From Carallia brachiata (taxonomy: Eukaryota; Streptophyta; Magnoliopsida; Malpighiales; Rhizophoraceae): a stretch of DNA of 64,000 bases. This document shows positions 1 through 11,900 of this stretch, piece after piece. Position 1 is the first letter of the stretch; each line of letters begins with the position of its first letter. The stretch spans positions 7,064,152-7,128,151 of the forward strand of contig JADCRB010000001.1 of assembly GCA_021464245.1 (NCBI GenBank), read 5' to 3'. Position numbers and translations under genes: made by a program. The notes beneath the pieces were generated by a model. It saw only the letters and a program-made list of their open reading frames with translations, searched no databases and was not told where the DNA came from.

Positions 1-903
1 GTTATTTAGAGACTATAAATTCTATTAGACCGTGTAATGAATTTAAATATTATTTGAGTTTGAGTTTTTGCAACACAAGAATAAGAATGTTGGAATAAAT
101 TTATTTTAATTAATAAGTTTGTTGTTTGATAAAAATAACTTAAAATATTTTTACAGCCATCCATCAACTTATATTTTATTACTTTTTTTCTTTTCCCGCC
201 GATGTGGAGACAAACATTTCCAACAGGTTCCCCATGTATAAACATTGGTACAGTTGCATACAACGTGATCTCGATCCTATATGGGAGTCTCGTAGACTAA
301 GATGCTTTTTTATTTGAGATGTATGCAAAATGGACAACATTGCAGGAGGCACCGTTGTTGACATCCATAGGAAAAAGATAAGCCACCGTTGGAATTCTAT
401 TTTGATAGTTTACACGTTGCGCAATTTTTTTGTTTTTTATTTGTCCATATTGCACAATTACTTTGTGTACTCAATTTGTTTGTAAACTTGGACACCCAGC
501 TTCGTGCCTTAAAGACCTGAAAACTTGGAAAAGCTTGAGACAAATTGAAAATTTGATGTAGGAATGCTGTATAATTTAGCAGTCTGCATATGGCAACCAA
601 TGTTTTGCATTCTAGCCTATGTCATTAATTCTTTGTCAACTGTTTGGTTTGCAATTCTTCTTTCACATTCTGGGGAAGATATTGCTGCTCTGAATCTCAC
701 TCAACATGCATTCATTTCTCCAAAAAGTTTTTAATCAGACAAGATCTTTTGTGTTCTTTTTTACTTTCCAGCTTGAGATATCAGACCCTTGATTATTTAT
801 AAGTACAGTAGCATTGATATACATAAATAAGTTTCGGTGAAAAATGAAAGTGAGGGGATGAACAAAACGATAGACTTCATGTGAAGTTGATTTCTCAAAG
901 ACA
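1..903. other. left-edge region, no gene recognised
   Basis: AT-rich sequence downstream of the DUF4220 gene. Only short open frames without recognisable domains are present on either strand. The right part probably holds the 3' UTR of the minus-strand gene that ends at 904. Confidence 0.5.
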
Positions 904-3083
904 TCAGAATACAACCAGCTTAGCTCTTGCATGGCCCTGAGATATTTGGAATTGCTCAGTTAAACCCAAATGTGCCATAGTAGCCACACATGAGTGAGAA
1001 GTTCTCCACCACGCCTAAGCTGCTGTGCATGGTAATATCCTCTGCATTGTCTAGCAGCATAAGCTAGCATTTCCACCCAAACCGCGCTCACCATCTCCCA
1101 TTTTGCTTCTTTGTTTGAAATGTCTTGCAATTGTGATGCAAGCCTACATGCATCGAAACAACACAGATTTGCTCCTGTCACCCTTTACCTTAGTTGGTGG
1201 AACTGCAGTGTTTACCTTAAGCAACATTTTGCAAGCCTGTGATTTATCGTATGTTGTCTTTCTTCTGCTGATCCAATTCGTGGCACGGCTGCAAGTTCTG
1301 AGAGATGAATTGTCGCCAAATTGGTTATCGCCTAATATGGACTTGCGTTCCTGAAAGAATTTTGCAGCTTCAGCACAAGTGTCTCGGTACCTGATGTTTC
1401 CAATCCCCATCGGTAACATTGAAGGATGCATGACAAGGAGATAAAGCATGTAACGAGATAACTGCTTGCTCATTTTGCACTTTGGCATAATGGTACCTTG
1501 AACCTCTCCATGATCAGCATGGTAGCAGAGCTCTGTAGCAATGTGCCAAATCAGGATGCTTTGATCAAACTCTAACTCAGTGCTCCATGTTAATGCTGGA
1601 TAACCGAGCTTTATGAGCACGAGGCTCTGAGCCTTGAGATCCTTTTCGCTGCTTGACTTCTCCGTTCGCTCTTTGTCACTACTTTGATTATCTCTATCAG
1701 TTTCAAAGGTCTCTTTAAATTTCTGCTTCAAGTGGTCAAAAATCATTTCTTTGTATCTGGAGAAACTTGCTTAAAGGTCTTATACTGCTGTTTTTCCAGG
1801 ATTTTATCCAAGCAAAACAGCTTTTGCATAGTGCAGCAAATCACAGGTTTGGTTTTTAGACAAAAGTTTAACAAGCTGTATTGGGCCAAGCAATTTGACC
1901 ACCTGGGGTTCTTAGGCAGTTGCACACAAGCGATGGTCTTGCCAAACATGTTTTTGGTGTGCCTACTCAAATAAAAATCTATCCAGTCGGATGAAAGCAG
2001 CAGAAGTACTGCATAAATCTCAAGAACAATAGCTATAGCCAGCAATGCGAAAGTTAAGGCCAAATCAAACTTCGAGTACTTCTCCTTGTCAGCTACAAAC
2101 AGAGAAAATACCACTAGAACAATAGAGGTCAGGGACATACTGACAAAGCGAAGAATGCAGCCTTGAGATGAATATATTATTGGTGCCTTGGTATAAAGAA
2201 CATCAAACATGAATCCAAGTTCTATCTCCACTACCTTGAAAGCCTTTTCAGGAGACAAATCTTTGAACATGGATTGGCTATTTTCTCGATCCTGAAAGCT
2301 AAGGATAAGATCCACGAAAAGGCGGTTGAAAGTCTTGAATAATTCAAAAGCTATAACCAATTCGGTTGCATCAGGAATGGAGCTATCTCCAATGGAAGAA
2401 ACATCCACAGCAACCTGTGCCTCGATCACCTCTTCCGCTCTGACATGAAACCCCTCAAACTGTCTCAATGTGTATTCCTGCATAAACTTGGGATAATTGG
2501 GACCGGGATCAGGACTAGTGAGCATGGAGTCTCTGAATTGTTCGTTGCTTGCTGACCTGAGCACCCACGTTCTTTCTCCATACTTCACAAGCCCAGCAAA
2601 GATCATTGGAATGGTAATTGCTGACAAGCGATTTCTGGCCCAGGCCAAAATGAAAATGTAAAGGGCTACTCCAGTTTGAACTCCCAGCCCCAGAAAGTGC
2701 CTTAACCACAGCTCATTATCTTCCATGGAATAAGCAGTAATGGTGTCAGGCCCTCCCAAGTGCAACAACAGAAATGGCGCCCAAAATGCAGTAAGCTCCG
2801 TATCCGCTCCCACAAAACCACTATTTCCAGCGCTTTCAATGACATCTCCGAGATTGTTCGAAAGGACGCCAAGTGCTACGGTTGCCACCCAGTCAGCCAT
2901 CAGATAGGCACACCATAACACAATTCTAAGCCAAGTTCTGCTTGTGAACTTCCTGCGGTTGCCAAGAACTACGAGTATTATCTGCAAGACAAGGCTAAGA
3001 CCAACCAAAGCTCTCAGCTCCCACTCCTTCCACAGTTTCCTGAGTCCTGGGGGAAACAGTTCCGAGGCTCTTCTTGACTTCAT
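904..3083 (-). pseudogene. DUF4220/DUF594 membrane protein gene, three frameshifts
   Basis: Plant-specific DUF4220 protein with a C-terminal DUF594; the function of the family is not established. The first methionine in frame is at 3083; the open frame upstream of it begins with GTG and lacks an ATG. The N-terminal part (to 1743) has several hydrophobic segments, the family motif HLGGPDTITAYSMEDNELW, and a second membrane block before WIDFYLSRH. The conserved DUF594 pieces follow in two other frames: HIATELCYH near 1540, then the DACRLA and GELLTHVWLL stretches. Continuity of family sequence requires a missing base near 1748, an extra base near 1157 and a missing base near 977; the last frame then ends with a stop at 904-906. 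All three lesions are single-nucleotide, so this is either a young pseudogene or an uncorrected assembly. The upstream intergenic side gives no clear promoter call. Confidence 0.75.
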
Positions 3084-5609
3084 ATAAATCAAGCTACTTG
3101 CAACTGAAAAATCCACATCAATACTTCAGGGACATTATAAAAACAAATCTTCTTTTTTTAAAAAAAAAAAACAAAAGAAATGGTTGCACACATAGGTAAT
3201 CATGATCGGATGAAGTCATTAGACAAAGAGGTCACAAAGTTAATAATTAAGAGATTAGAATGCATGTAAAGCATGGAAAGCTGAGAATCTCAGCTGAATT
3301 TCCAGACACAACATTTGTTTTCTTCTTGAAAGCTTAGAATTAAGGAAGGAAAGATGAAGAAACTTAGTCTTACTTGTGGCTATCATGGGTGACCTTCCTG
3401 TTTACACTGATGAAAAGCAACCCTTTCACAGCCAGAGCGAAGCTAAAAGCTTGTTGACCATTTCGCAAAGCTCTGAAACCATAGTCTCAACTTCCTGTGA
3501 AGTAAATGCAACTAAAAAGGGATGCGCAAAACGCATTAATGCCTAGGCAGCTTGACTATGTAACCCATTGACTAGTCTTTGGAATACATACCACTGAAAG
3601 GAAACATGGAAAAATTTGGAAGGAGTGGACATTAACCTCGTTGTATTGTTCACTTTTTTTTTGTTTTTTTTTTCATAAGAGCTGCTAGAATATAATAGAA
3701 TTGTAACTTTATAAGGGAACCCCAAACACCTTGTGTCTGATAATTATTTGGTTATGTCCAATCTACAAGCTTTATGTTGGGTTGAAGCCCTGTGCTACAT
3801 TTAAATGGCTTATTTTTTGCTGAGATTTAGATTTTTAAGACCCTTTGATCTATACTACTACTTAAGTAAAAAAAATAATTTAGTTATAAAATAAAAAAAA
3901 AAGCATAAAAGTGAATACACGGCAATATACATAGTTTGACTTATACCCTATTTCTACGAAAAGACAATTAGAAAATATTTTATCATAAAATAATAAAACA
4001 TTTGTAAAATATACTTAATATACTTCATTATCCAGATTTTCAATTATACCTAAAATCACTTAATATTCAGTATTTTCTCAAAAAATACTCTACATTTTTT
4101 CTTCTCTCTTATGACGTTCGCTCAAAGGCCAAATACTCTTTCATAGGAGAAACTCCGCATGACATATTAAATGTCATCATACATCTTCACATGAGATCTT
4201 ACATCCATCACATGGCATGCACGTATCATGTCTTGATACGATGAATCCAGCCTTCAGCCTGGATAAAACGATAGATAAGAGGCCTTGTCCGTTTAGTGGA
4301 CCAAAGGCAAATTGAATGCCTTTTTACCTTGGGAAGCCGCTAAATTGCCAAATTTTCCTTTTCCTTTTTTTTTTTTTTTCCATAATTAACCGATGCAAAA
4401 CAAAAGACATACAATTCAGAAGGCACGCGTCCCAATATTTTTAAGCACTGTTTTCTCTTCTCCAATTACAAAAACAAATCATCACAATGTACCCACTTGG
4501 AAAGAAACGCCAAGTGATCAACATGATGGAGTCAAGTTAGGGGTCCGATTGTTTGTCATTGCTTGTCTTTTTCCCATTCTGCTTTTCCATTCTTATTATT
4601 TTACTTTACCAGTGGGTCAGTGCGGTGGGGAAGGGGATCTTCCTTACAGGCTGAATGAAAAAATAAAAATTTGCTATTGGAGTCATGCGGATGAGAGAGG
4701 AAAGTCACAGCCTTGGAAACAAGAAAATACGAGTTTAGAAAACTCCAAAAAATTGCAGCAAAACTAAAACTTATAACTAAACAGTATTACTAATTAATGG
4801 AGTATAACAGACGTGAGAATTCAACAAGCTTTGAGGTGAACTGATATTTGATTTGGTGGGGGGTCCCATTTCAACTATTCCATATAGATACTTCCAATCA
4901 ACTTGGAAAAGTCTCTTTATTGATATTTTGGACATCCCTTTTCATTCCAGCTCTTTCTGTCACTTCATTGGAAATTAGGTGTCCCACCCCTGAATTATTG
5001 CTATTCTTTTTAGACTTTTTGAGCTCATTTTTTGAAGTTTTAGGCAGACGTCTTGGTCAATCATGAACCTTATCACAATTACTTTTCAAAGTCTCATTCG
5101 CCATTAGTGAAACTCGCATGTGGAAAACCACTCATTGGCAGTAAGAGTTAATACTGTAGACAATTGATCAATTTCCATTACTGAAACTTGAGCTATGCAG
5201 ACATCAGCTGGGGATGAAAAGTGCATAGCACAGAGGAATTTGTTGTAATGTTGGGTTCAAAGCCTAATAACACACCATTTTCCCTTGAAACAAAAACAGA
5301 AAATGAGGCTAAGGGAACTGTACTTATTATATACTTGCAAAGTACCTACAAATGGTCTTAATTTTTACACAAACAAGTTGGAATCAAAGTTCAGAATCAC
5401 TTATATCAATAGCGAAAGAAAGGTAATAGTAAACAACAAGGAAATGCTTGAAGTAGGCAAACATTCAGCTTGAGAGCCTCTGCTGCACTAGGGAGCTTCA
5501 ACTGATCTACACAAAGAAATTTACTCATATCCCAAATATGCAAGAAAAAGAAATTTTTGATAGGTAAAATTGAAGATTTCTCTAAAGTAGACTAAGCATT
5601 TCATGCTCC
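3084..5609. other. intergenic region between DUF4220 and EXO70 genes
   Basis: This 2.5 kb stretch lies 5' of the DUF4220 gene and 3' of EXO70, both on the minus strand. It contains homopolymer A/T runs (for example near 3160, 3655 and 4365) and short open frames only. I see no conserved protein, RNA gene or transposon terminus. Confidence 0.5.
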
Positions 5610-7412
5610 TCACTGTCTCCTGTTCCGTGGGTTAGACCCTTCAAACAAATCGAACACGGCATTCTCCAAATCCTCAGCCGTATACTTTATGTATTTTCCT
5701 GAACGCCTTCCACTCTCTATATGGGATCCAAACCTGCCAATAAACGACCTATAGGCAGGGATCAACTTATCGTTTATGGAAATTCGGAGCTCCTCTCTAA
5801 GTTGATCGTCTTGTACAAACCATGTAGCTTGTGTCTTGTGAATTTTGTCAAACATAGCATTGAAGGACTTAATTCTCTCTCTCAAAACATAAGAGTAACT
5901 TTGTAAACCCGCATCTCTCAAGGAATGCAACAGCCCTGCCCAAGTTGTTCTCTGGTAATTTCTGGATGACCGCCAGCATTTGCCCATGAGCTTTCTCAAG
6001 TAATATTCCCCAATAATTTCTCTCAATTCCTGGTTTTGTTCAATCTTCTGAACAATGTAGTGACAGTTGTTCATCATAAATAGATGGGCTAACGATACAT
6101 CTAATGATAAATCGTTGTATTGCATTGATTTGCCCTCCAAATTGAACTGCAACACCACAATAATCCATAGCAAATGAATTCCCAGTGGGTCTTTCCCTTC
6201 AAGTTCAGGAAAGTCTGTGCTTCTCGGTTCCGTGTATATGGACCCGGTTGACGGTGTCCATGTAATAAGCTCCGTCAGGGTCTGCTTATGATCCGAGATC
6301 ATCACCGAAATGTAGTTCATCACATACATAGTCAAAAGATCGATTTTTCCTCCAGATGGGGCTCGAGTCCCTGGACGATCATGCATAACTTCATTTTCGA
6401 ACTCTGAAAAGGCCTCTCTTGCAGCCTCAATCAATCCTGACGAAACCTCTGTGGCCCAAAGCCGAATTTGATCGGCTGGCTTTGAACAAAAAAGCACCTT
6501 AATATCAGGGAGCAGGTCCATTAATGCTTCATGCAAATCCAAAAACATGGACAGCTTATCCGGAGATCTTTTGCTTTTGCTAATTAGCTCAACAAAGCTA
6601 AACAAGTGAATTGCTGGACCCTTTACAATCTCCAGGAAACATGCATCCGTTTCCTCCATTGCAGCCGCCGGCCCATCAATCCCTTCAAAAATCTGAGCCC
6701 ACAAACCTTTTTCATTCGCAAACAAGATTCTAATACAGACTCTAGCTGCATTTATCCATTCTCTGATCTTGCCTGGCAAGGCGCCTTTTTCGAGCGTTTC
6801 GATGTCAATTGTGGTCAAGTACTCCAGTCCAAGACTCTTAAAACTGGTGTTTAACATAGATTTCCTGACATCCTTGTACGCCTGAAGGCATGCCGGCAAG
6901 TACCCAGAAGCGATCATGTGCTCGGCAATAGACCGTAGATCTGTCACTGCTTCCTGAGGGATCATATTCACCTCCCACACGCCATGCTCACTGAATTTGG
7001 CTCGTCGGATTTCATCGTCCGTGGCAACAGTTTCAATATCATCGCCGTCAAGAAAAATCTTAGGCCGCCCTGGACTTTTGGGGTCTAGTAGTTCAAAAGG
7101 GATGAAAGTGTGGCTGATGAGTAAGTCACGGAACTTCTTCTCAAGCCTGGCCGTGGCAATGTTTTGGATTTCTTGAATGGTAGTAGACGAGCTCTGGTCA
7201 ACTGAATCTTGTCCATGGCAACCACCTTGCAAGACCATCTTCTTCTGCCTAGCTGCTTTTACTAGCACTGTTGATGATGATATTGCTTTCCTCTCTAGTT
7301 TTTCTAAGGCCAGACCCCCATCATCATCAGTAACGTTAGTAGTATAAGTGATAGCTGTACTGCCATGTCTGGACTGCTGTTGTTGTTGTTCCATGTTTGG
7401 ATGAACCATCAT
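5610..7412 (-). CDS. EXO70 family exocyst subunit, single exon
   Basis: EXO70 tethers secretory vesicles to the plasma membrane as part of the octameric exocyst and binds phosphoinositides. The frame is open for 600 codons from the first ATG (7412); the six codons upstream lack an ATG. After a roughly 90-residue low-complexity leader with a short glutamine run comes the family block ATARLEKKFRDLLI, then the C-terminal EXO70 domain: DLRSIAEHMI, the KIREWINAARVC helix, DLLTMYVMNYI, and WTPSTGSIYTEP, through to the terminal IKYTAEDLENAVFDLF. Length matches plant EXO70 proteins (about 600-680 aa), though the N-terminal rod is short. Single-exon structure is usual for many plant EXO70 clades. Subfamily is not resolved: microsynteny suggests EXO70D, but the divergent N terminus could fit EXO70H. 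It is transcribed divergently from NUP107, with 1.55 kb between the start codons. Confidence 0.9.
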   Translation of the reverse strand: MMVHPNMEQQQQQSRHGSTAITYTTNVTDDDGGLALEKLERKAISSSTVLVKAARQKKMVLQGGCHGQDSVDQSSSTTIQEIQNIATARLEKKFRDLLISHTFIPFELLDPKSPGRPKIFLDGDDIETVATDDEIRRAKFSEHGVWEVNMIPQEAVTDLRSIAEHMIASGYLPACLQAYKDVRKSMLNTSFKSLGLEYLTTIDIETLEKGALPGKIREWINAARVCIRILFANEKGLWAQIFEGIDGPAAAMEETDACFLEIVKGPAIHLFSFVELISKSKRSPDKLSMFLDLHEALMDLLPDIKVLFCSKPADQIRLWATEVSSGLIEAAREAFSEFENEVMHDRPGTRAPSGGKIDLLTMYVMNYISVMISDHKQTLTELITWTPSTGSIYTEPRSTDFPELEGKDPLGIHLLWIIVVLQFNLEGKSMQYNDLSLDVSLAHLFMMNNCHYIVQKIEQNQELREIIGEYYLRKLMGKCWRSSRNYQRTTWAGLLHSLRDAGLQSYSYVLRERIKSFNAMFDKIHKTQATWFVQDDQLREELRISINDKLIPAYRSFIGRFGSHIESGRRSGKYIKYTAEDLENAVFDLFEGSNPRNRRQ

Positions 7413-7984
7413 GATGTCTTGAGCCGCCAAGTTCTTTATAGAAGTTAATGGACAGGAAGTGCGGCTATTGGGAGTGCGAATGATTTTTGCTTATGAACCT
7501 TTGGCCGATGATGATTTTTTTTTTTTCAATTAATTAAAATAAAAATATTTAAATAATAACTCGTAATTTTATAAAAAATATTGCACCTATAAAAAAAAAA
7601 AATTTATAAAAATATGTTTAACCTTATTCCGTAGTAATCGAACCCAAATGTACGAGTCTTCTTTTACCTTATCTATCTAACCAATAAAATAAAACTATTT
7701 ACTAAATCAATATTAAAAGTAAGTGAAGATGGTCATGTCATTCCTTCCTACTTTGCAGTTTCAGATTGATCTGGTATCTTTAGATTTATTAAGTTAAAAC
7801 TAATCGTATTTGATATATGAAAAAAATTAACATTTTACCTGGCAATTATAGCCAACTTTTGGTTAATAATTTTAGATTTTTTTTTTTTGAGAAATAAATA
7901 GTTATTTTTACTTGACTTCTCTGTTAAGTAGTGCCACATGATCTTTTCTAGCCCTTCACATCAAGTGCCGACTAACTTATAGGC

Positions 7985-8236
7985 TATGTTCGGCATTTTT
8001 CTAAGGAAAAGAAAAAAGAAAAAAAAAATTAAAATTTTTTACTCATTTTTTTAATTTATTTTTTTATTAATTTAAATATTTATTTTTTATTTTTTCTCAC
8101 AAATTATTATTTATTTTTTTCTCATAAATTTTTAATCATTACTTTTTATCAATCATAATATCATAATTACTATACTATTTTCTATTCATTTTTTTTAATT
8201 CACTTTTTATTGAATTTCTCGCTATCCAATCGTACT
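7985..8236. mobile_element. AT-rich MITE, copy 1
   Basis: About 250 bp of T-rich sequence that matches the reverse complement of 55332-55583 over most of its length, including the shared blocks TAATCATTACTTTTTAT and ACTATTTTCTATTC. The ends resemble degenerate versions of the TTTGTTTGGC-type ends seen in the other copy. The superfamily is uncertain; target-site duplications are not clear here. Confidence 0.5.
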
Positions 8237-8741
8237 GATACAGTGATGTGGTACTTTTTTGAAAGAATGAAATGAAAAAAATTGAAAATAAAAAACTCAA
8301 AGAAAAATTCAAGAATTTAAAAACATAGTCTGAAAATCCATGAAAAGTGATTTAACAAAAAATCTAAAAATCTAGAAGTTCCTCTCTCTCCGTACAATAT
8401 ACATGTGTATATATATATATATATATATACACACAACAAATACATCTTTTTTTTGTATAAATTGAATTTTACGAAACTCAAATTCGATATTTTCAATTAA
8501 GACGATACCTAGGCATGTTTTTTTTTGTATTGGTCGCTAGAAATGGTATCTGGATATGTTTTCTCGCCTTTTTTTTATATTTGAAATGGCTCAGTATCTA
8601 ATTTATTGGACTGACTAATATGAACCGACTCAAACAGGACTCTGAAAAACAATAAATGTTTCCGAATAAATATTTATTACAACTGTATTTTCAAAATTAG
8701 ATACCGAAGCTCTTATTTTAGAGATGTATTATGTTTCTAAT

Positions 8742-8769
8742 TGGGCTTCGCGTTGGCCCAATGGGCCCA
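8742..8769. promoter_or_regulatory. site II (TGGGCY) cluster upstream of NUP107
   Basis: Three site II motifs are packed into 28 bp: TGGGCT at 8742, TGGCCCA ending at 8761 on the opposite strand, and palindromic TGGGCCCA at 8762-8769. In plants these are bound by TCP factors and are typical of genes active in dividing cells. They lie about 200 bp upstream of the start codon. Confidence 0.6.
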
Positions 8770-8872
8770 AACAAAAACAACCGACTAATCTCGGTCGGAA
8801 TTAAAACCGAAAAAAAAAAAACAAACCGAAATCTCGGTTGAAAAGAAACCCAAAGTCCAAAAACCTTCTAAA

Positions 8873-8881
8873 AAACCCTAA
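8873..8881 (+). promoter_or_regulatory. telo-box AAACCCTAA
   Basis: An exact plant telo-box lies 87 bp before the NUP107 start codon and about 105 bp after the site II cluster. The pairing of telo-box and site II is well known for plant growth-associated promoters; action on NUP107 is inferred from position. Confidence 0.5.
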
Positions 8882-8967
8882 AACCTCCGTCACTGCCGGC
8901 GAGCGGTAATTAGCCAACCTCGCCGGGCGGCAATCCATCCGGAATCGGAAAATTTGAAGAGAAACAA

Positions 8968-11900
8968 ATGGACATTGAAATGGAAGCATCTCCTTCTAGC
9001 CCTAGCTTGTTCGATCCCGAAGACCTCTCGACTAGAGAACAATTTCGCCGCTACGGGTAATTCTTTTTTGTTTTTGTTTTTTTCAAAATTTCAAGAATTA
9101 GATGTCAAATAAACAAGAAAAGTGTGGAAAAATAATGTTTTGAATTTTTGATGCAGGAAACGGCACTCGACGTCAAGCATATCGCCGAAGCGGGGCGGCG
9201 GTACGGCGTCGTCGAAGTTCAAGGAGTCGAGGCTGTTGTACGATGGACAGAGCATTCACAGTCCGACGAATGCGGCGCTTTTGCTTGAGAATATCAAGCA
9301 AGAAGCGGATAGCATTGACGCCGATCGGTTTGAAGGTACTCCGTTTGCGGCCGCAGCGGCTAAGTCTGCTTCTAGATGGGATGATGGCCGGGGGACTTTG
9401 GAGGAAGATTTCGGTGTTGATTCTATACGGAAACTTACGAGCCAGTCGCTTAAAGCTTGCAAGATTGAGGATGAGGTTTTGGCAGATAGTGGAGAGGCGA
9501 CTTTCTGTCTGTTTGCATCTCTTCTTGATTCTGCTATCCAAGGTTGGCCTCTTTTTGATTGTAATTTGATTGAAATAAAAGAAAATAATAGTGGGCTTTG
9601 CGACTATTTTTTTTATTCTGAAACTTGAAGGATGTGAAGGTGGATGAAAGAAACTAGTTACTTATGTATATTTGGTCAAAAAAAAGTTTAGGTGAGGGTA
9701 GGTTGTCCCAATTCAGGGTGAGGGAAAGGGAAAGCAGCTTGTCTCAAAAAGGGCTTACGTTGGAGTTACATGTCACTCACCAAGAGTGATTGACAGACAA
9801 TCAGTAAGACTCGAACCCCAAACCCTGGGAACGAAGGCTTTACTAATTGAGTGGCAGAAACTAGTTATATTAGTTACAATCTAACTTGTCAAATTTCCCA
9901 ATGTTGGAAAGTTCTGAACTGTCTCATAGTAATTTGTAACCACTTTAATGGGGACAATGTCAAGAGTTTTGATGCCTGACGCTGATTAAAATGATGTTGC
10001 TTCCCAGTTATTCTTTGGTTTTTTTTTTTTTGGTCTAATTTAAGCTTGATATGTGAGCAGTTGGTACTGAGGTATGAGGCAATTGTAATTAAGTCTTATG
10101 TTATGTTTGGAAGTCATAACGTGTTGTTCTTCCTCATACCTTTGGACAGATTTTTTCTTTTTTTTTATTGTTCTCTCCATCATTTCTGTGGTGGTTTTTT
10201 TTTTTTTTTTTTTTTAATGTAGGGTTGATGTCAATTCCTGATCTGATTTTAAGATTTGAGAGGTCGTGCCGAGATGTTTCAGAGTCCATCAGGTATGTCT
10301 CTTACTGGGAGGAGTGTTCATGGGTTCATTTTTTTTGGTCTGCCGTTCTTTATTGTCATCTGCTGCTTGTTTTGCTGGCCCATTTACTAGTAAAAAAAAA
10401 GTCCGCTTGCTTGCCTGATTATAGTGATGGGTGCAGTGAACTATGAAAGCTTTATAGCAAGGTTCTGAGAACCGAACCGGTCATTGAACCGGAAAACTGA
10501 GAGGTTCAAGGTTCAACCGGTTCGACTGGTAAAACCGCGGTTAAACCGGTAAAACCGGTATTTAATATTAAATATATAAAAATTAAATTTTTATATAGCT
10601 TATATAATTATATAAAATGTTATATTATATAAGAATGATAATAAATATTTAAAATAAAGTGTATTTTAAGAATTATACTAATATTTACATACATTAAAGA
10701 TATTACAATTAGTATATATAACAAAATATAATTTATAAAAATTAATTTAAAAAATAATATTTATAAATAGTGATTAAATATTAATTTTTAAATTTTAAAG
10801 ATTAAATTGAAAATTTTAATCAATTGAGGACTAAATTAAAATTTTTAGTTAAAATTAGAGTTTTAATTATAATTTAGATAAAATTTTGGGTTAAATTATA
10901 ATTTAAAATTTTTTAATTTAAATTGAACCGGTTCACCCGGTTCAACCGGTCCCGGTTTTCCCGGTTCTTGACCGGTTTTTTCCGGTTCGGTCCGAATTCC
11001 ATTTTTAGATTTGAACCGAACCGGACCTAGGACCGGTTCCCGGTTTTTCCGGTTGAACCAGCCGGTCCGGTTCGGTTTTCAATTCCATGCTTTATAGATA
11101 TGTATTCTGTGATCTGTATTCTGGTTTCCTCATAACATAGACTCTTTTGCTGGATGGCTGTATTAAACTTAGAGATTGCAATTTTTAAGCCATGCTTCAC
11201 AACTGATTTTGATGATGGCTAATCACTCCATGCACGTTGTTTATTATTTCCTACTATTCATGTAGTAAAATCAGCATATTTAGCTGCCATTACAACAATG
11301 TTCATTGCTTCCATAGGTATGGAACCAACAAACGGCACCGAGTTGTAGAGGATAAAATCATGAGGCAGAAAGCTCAGCTGTTACTTGACGAGGCTGCAAC
11401 TTGGTCTCTTCTTTGGTACTTATATGGGAAAGGCAATCAATCTAACTATTCTTTTTTGCCTTTTGTCCTTTTCTCCTGCTCAAAGTTAAAAGTTAATTCT
11501 CCACAAACGCAGCTGCACTTATGCAAGCTGGTAACTGGTAGCATTGCCTTCTGATACACATTTATTTTTATATTTTTAAGATCTTCTGAGACAGAATTGT
11601 AGGTTGACATTGATTAGGAAGTTTATTTTGTAATTTTTCTTTTTTAATTTGTTTGATTGTGCTTTTGAGCTTTGTGATTTATGAAGGATAATTTTCTTTC
11701 ATCCCGCAGTTACAGAAGAATCCCTTGAAGAGCTTGTTGTGGTACTTTTCCTTTCGTTTTGTTGGTTGATGTTAAACTATGGGCTTCTTTCTCCGAAGTT
11801 TCATTTTATTTTTGGCTTTCTCTGTGTATAAAAGCGCTAATCTCTTTTAAATCCATTAACTGATTACAGTCACCCTCAACTTCTCATTTGGAGGCTTGCC

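Larger units (their letters stand above)
7413..8967. other. divergent promoter region between EXO70 and NUP107
   Basis: The region is very AT-rich. It contains a MITE-like insertion (7985-8236), a (TA)n tract at about 8405-8430, and, within 230 bp of the NUP107 start codon, site II motifs and a telo-box. No further open frame is convincing. Confidence 0.6.

Noticed and set aside
9173..9569. Overlapping open frames on both strands over NUP107 exon 2
   Set aside because: Only the plus-strand frame that splices to exons 1 and 3 matches a known protein; the others follow from GC-rich exon composition.
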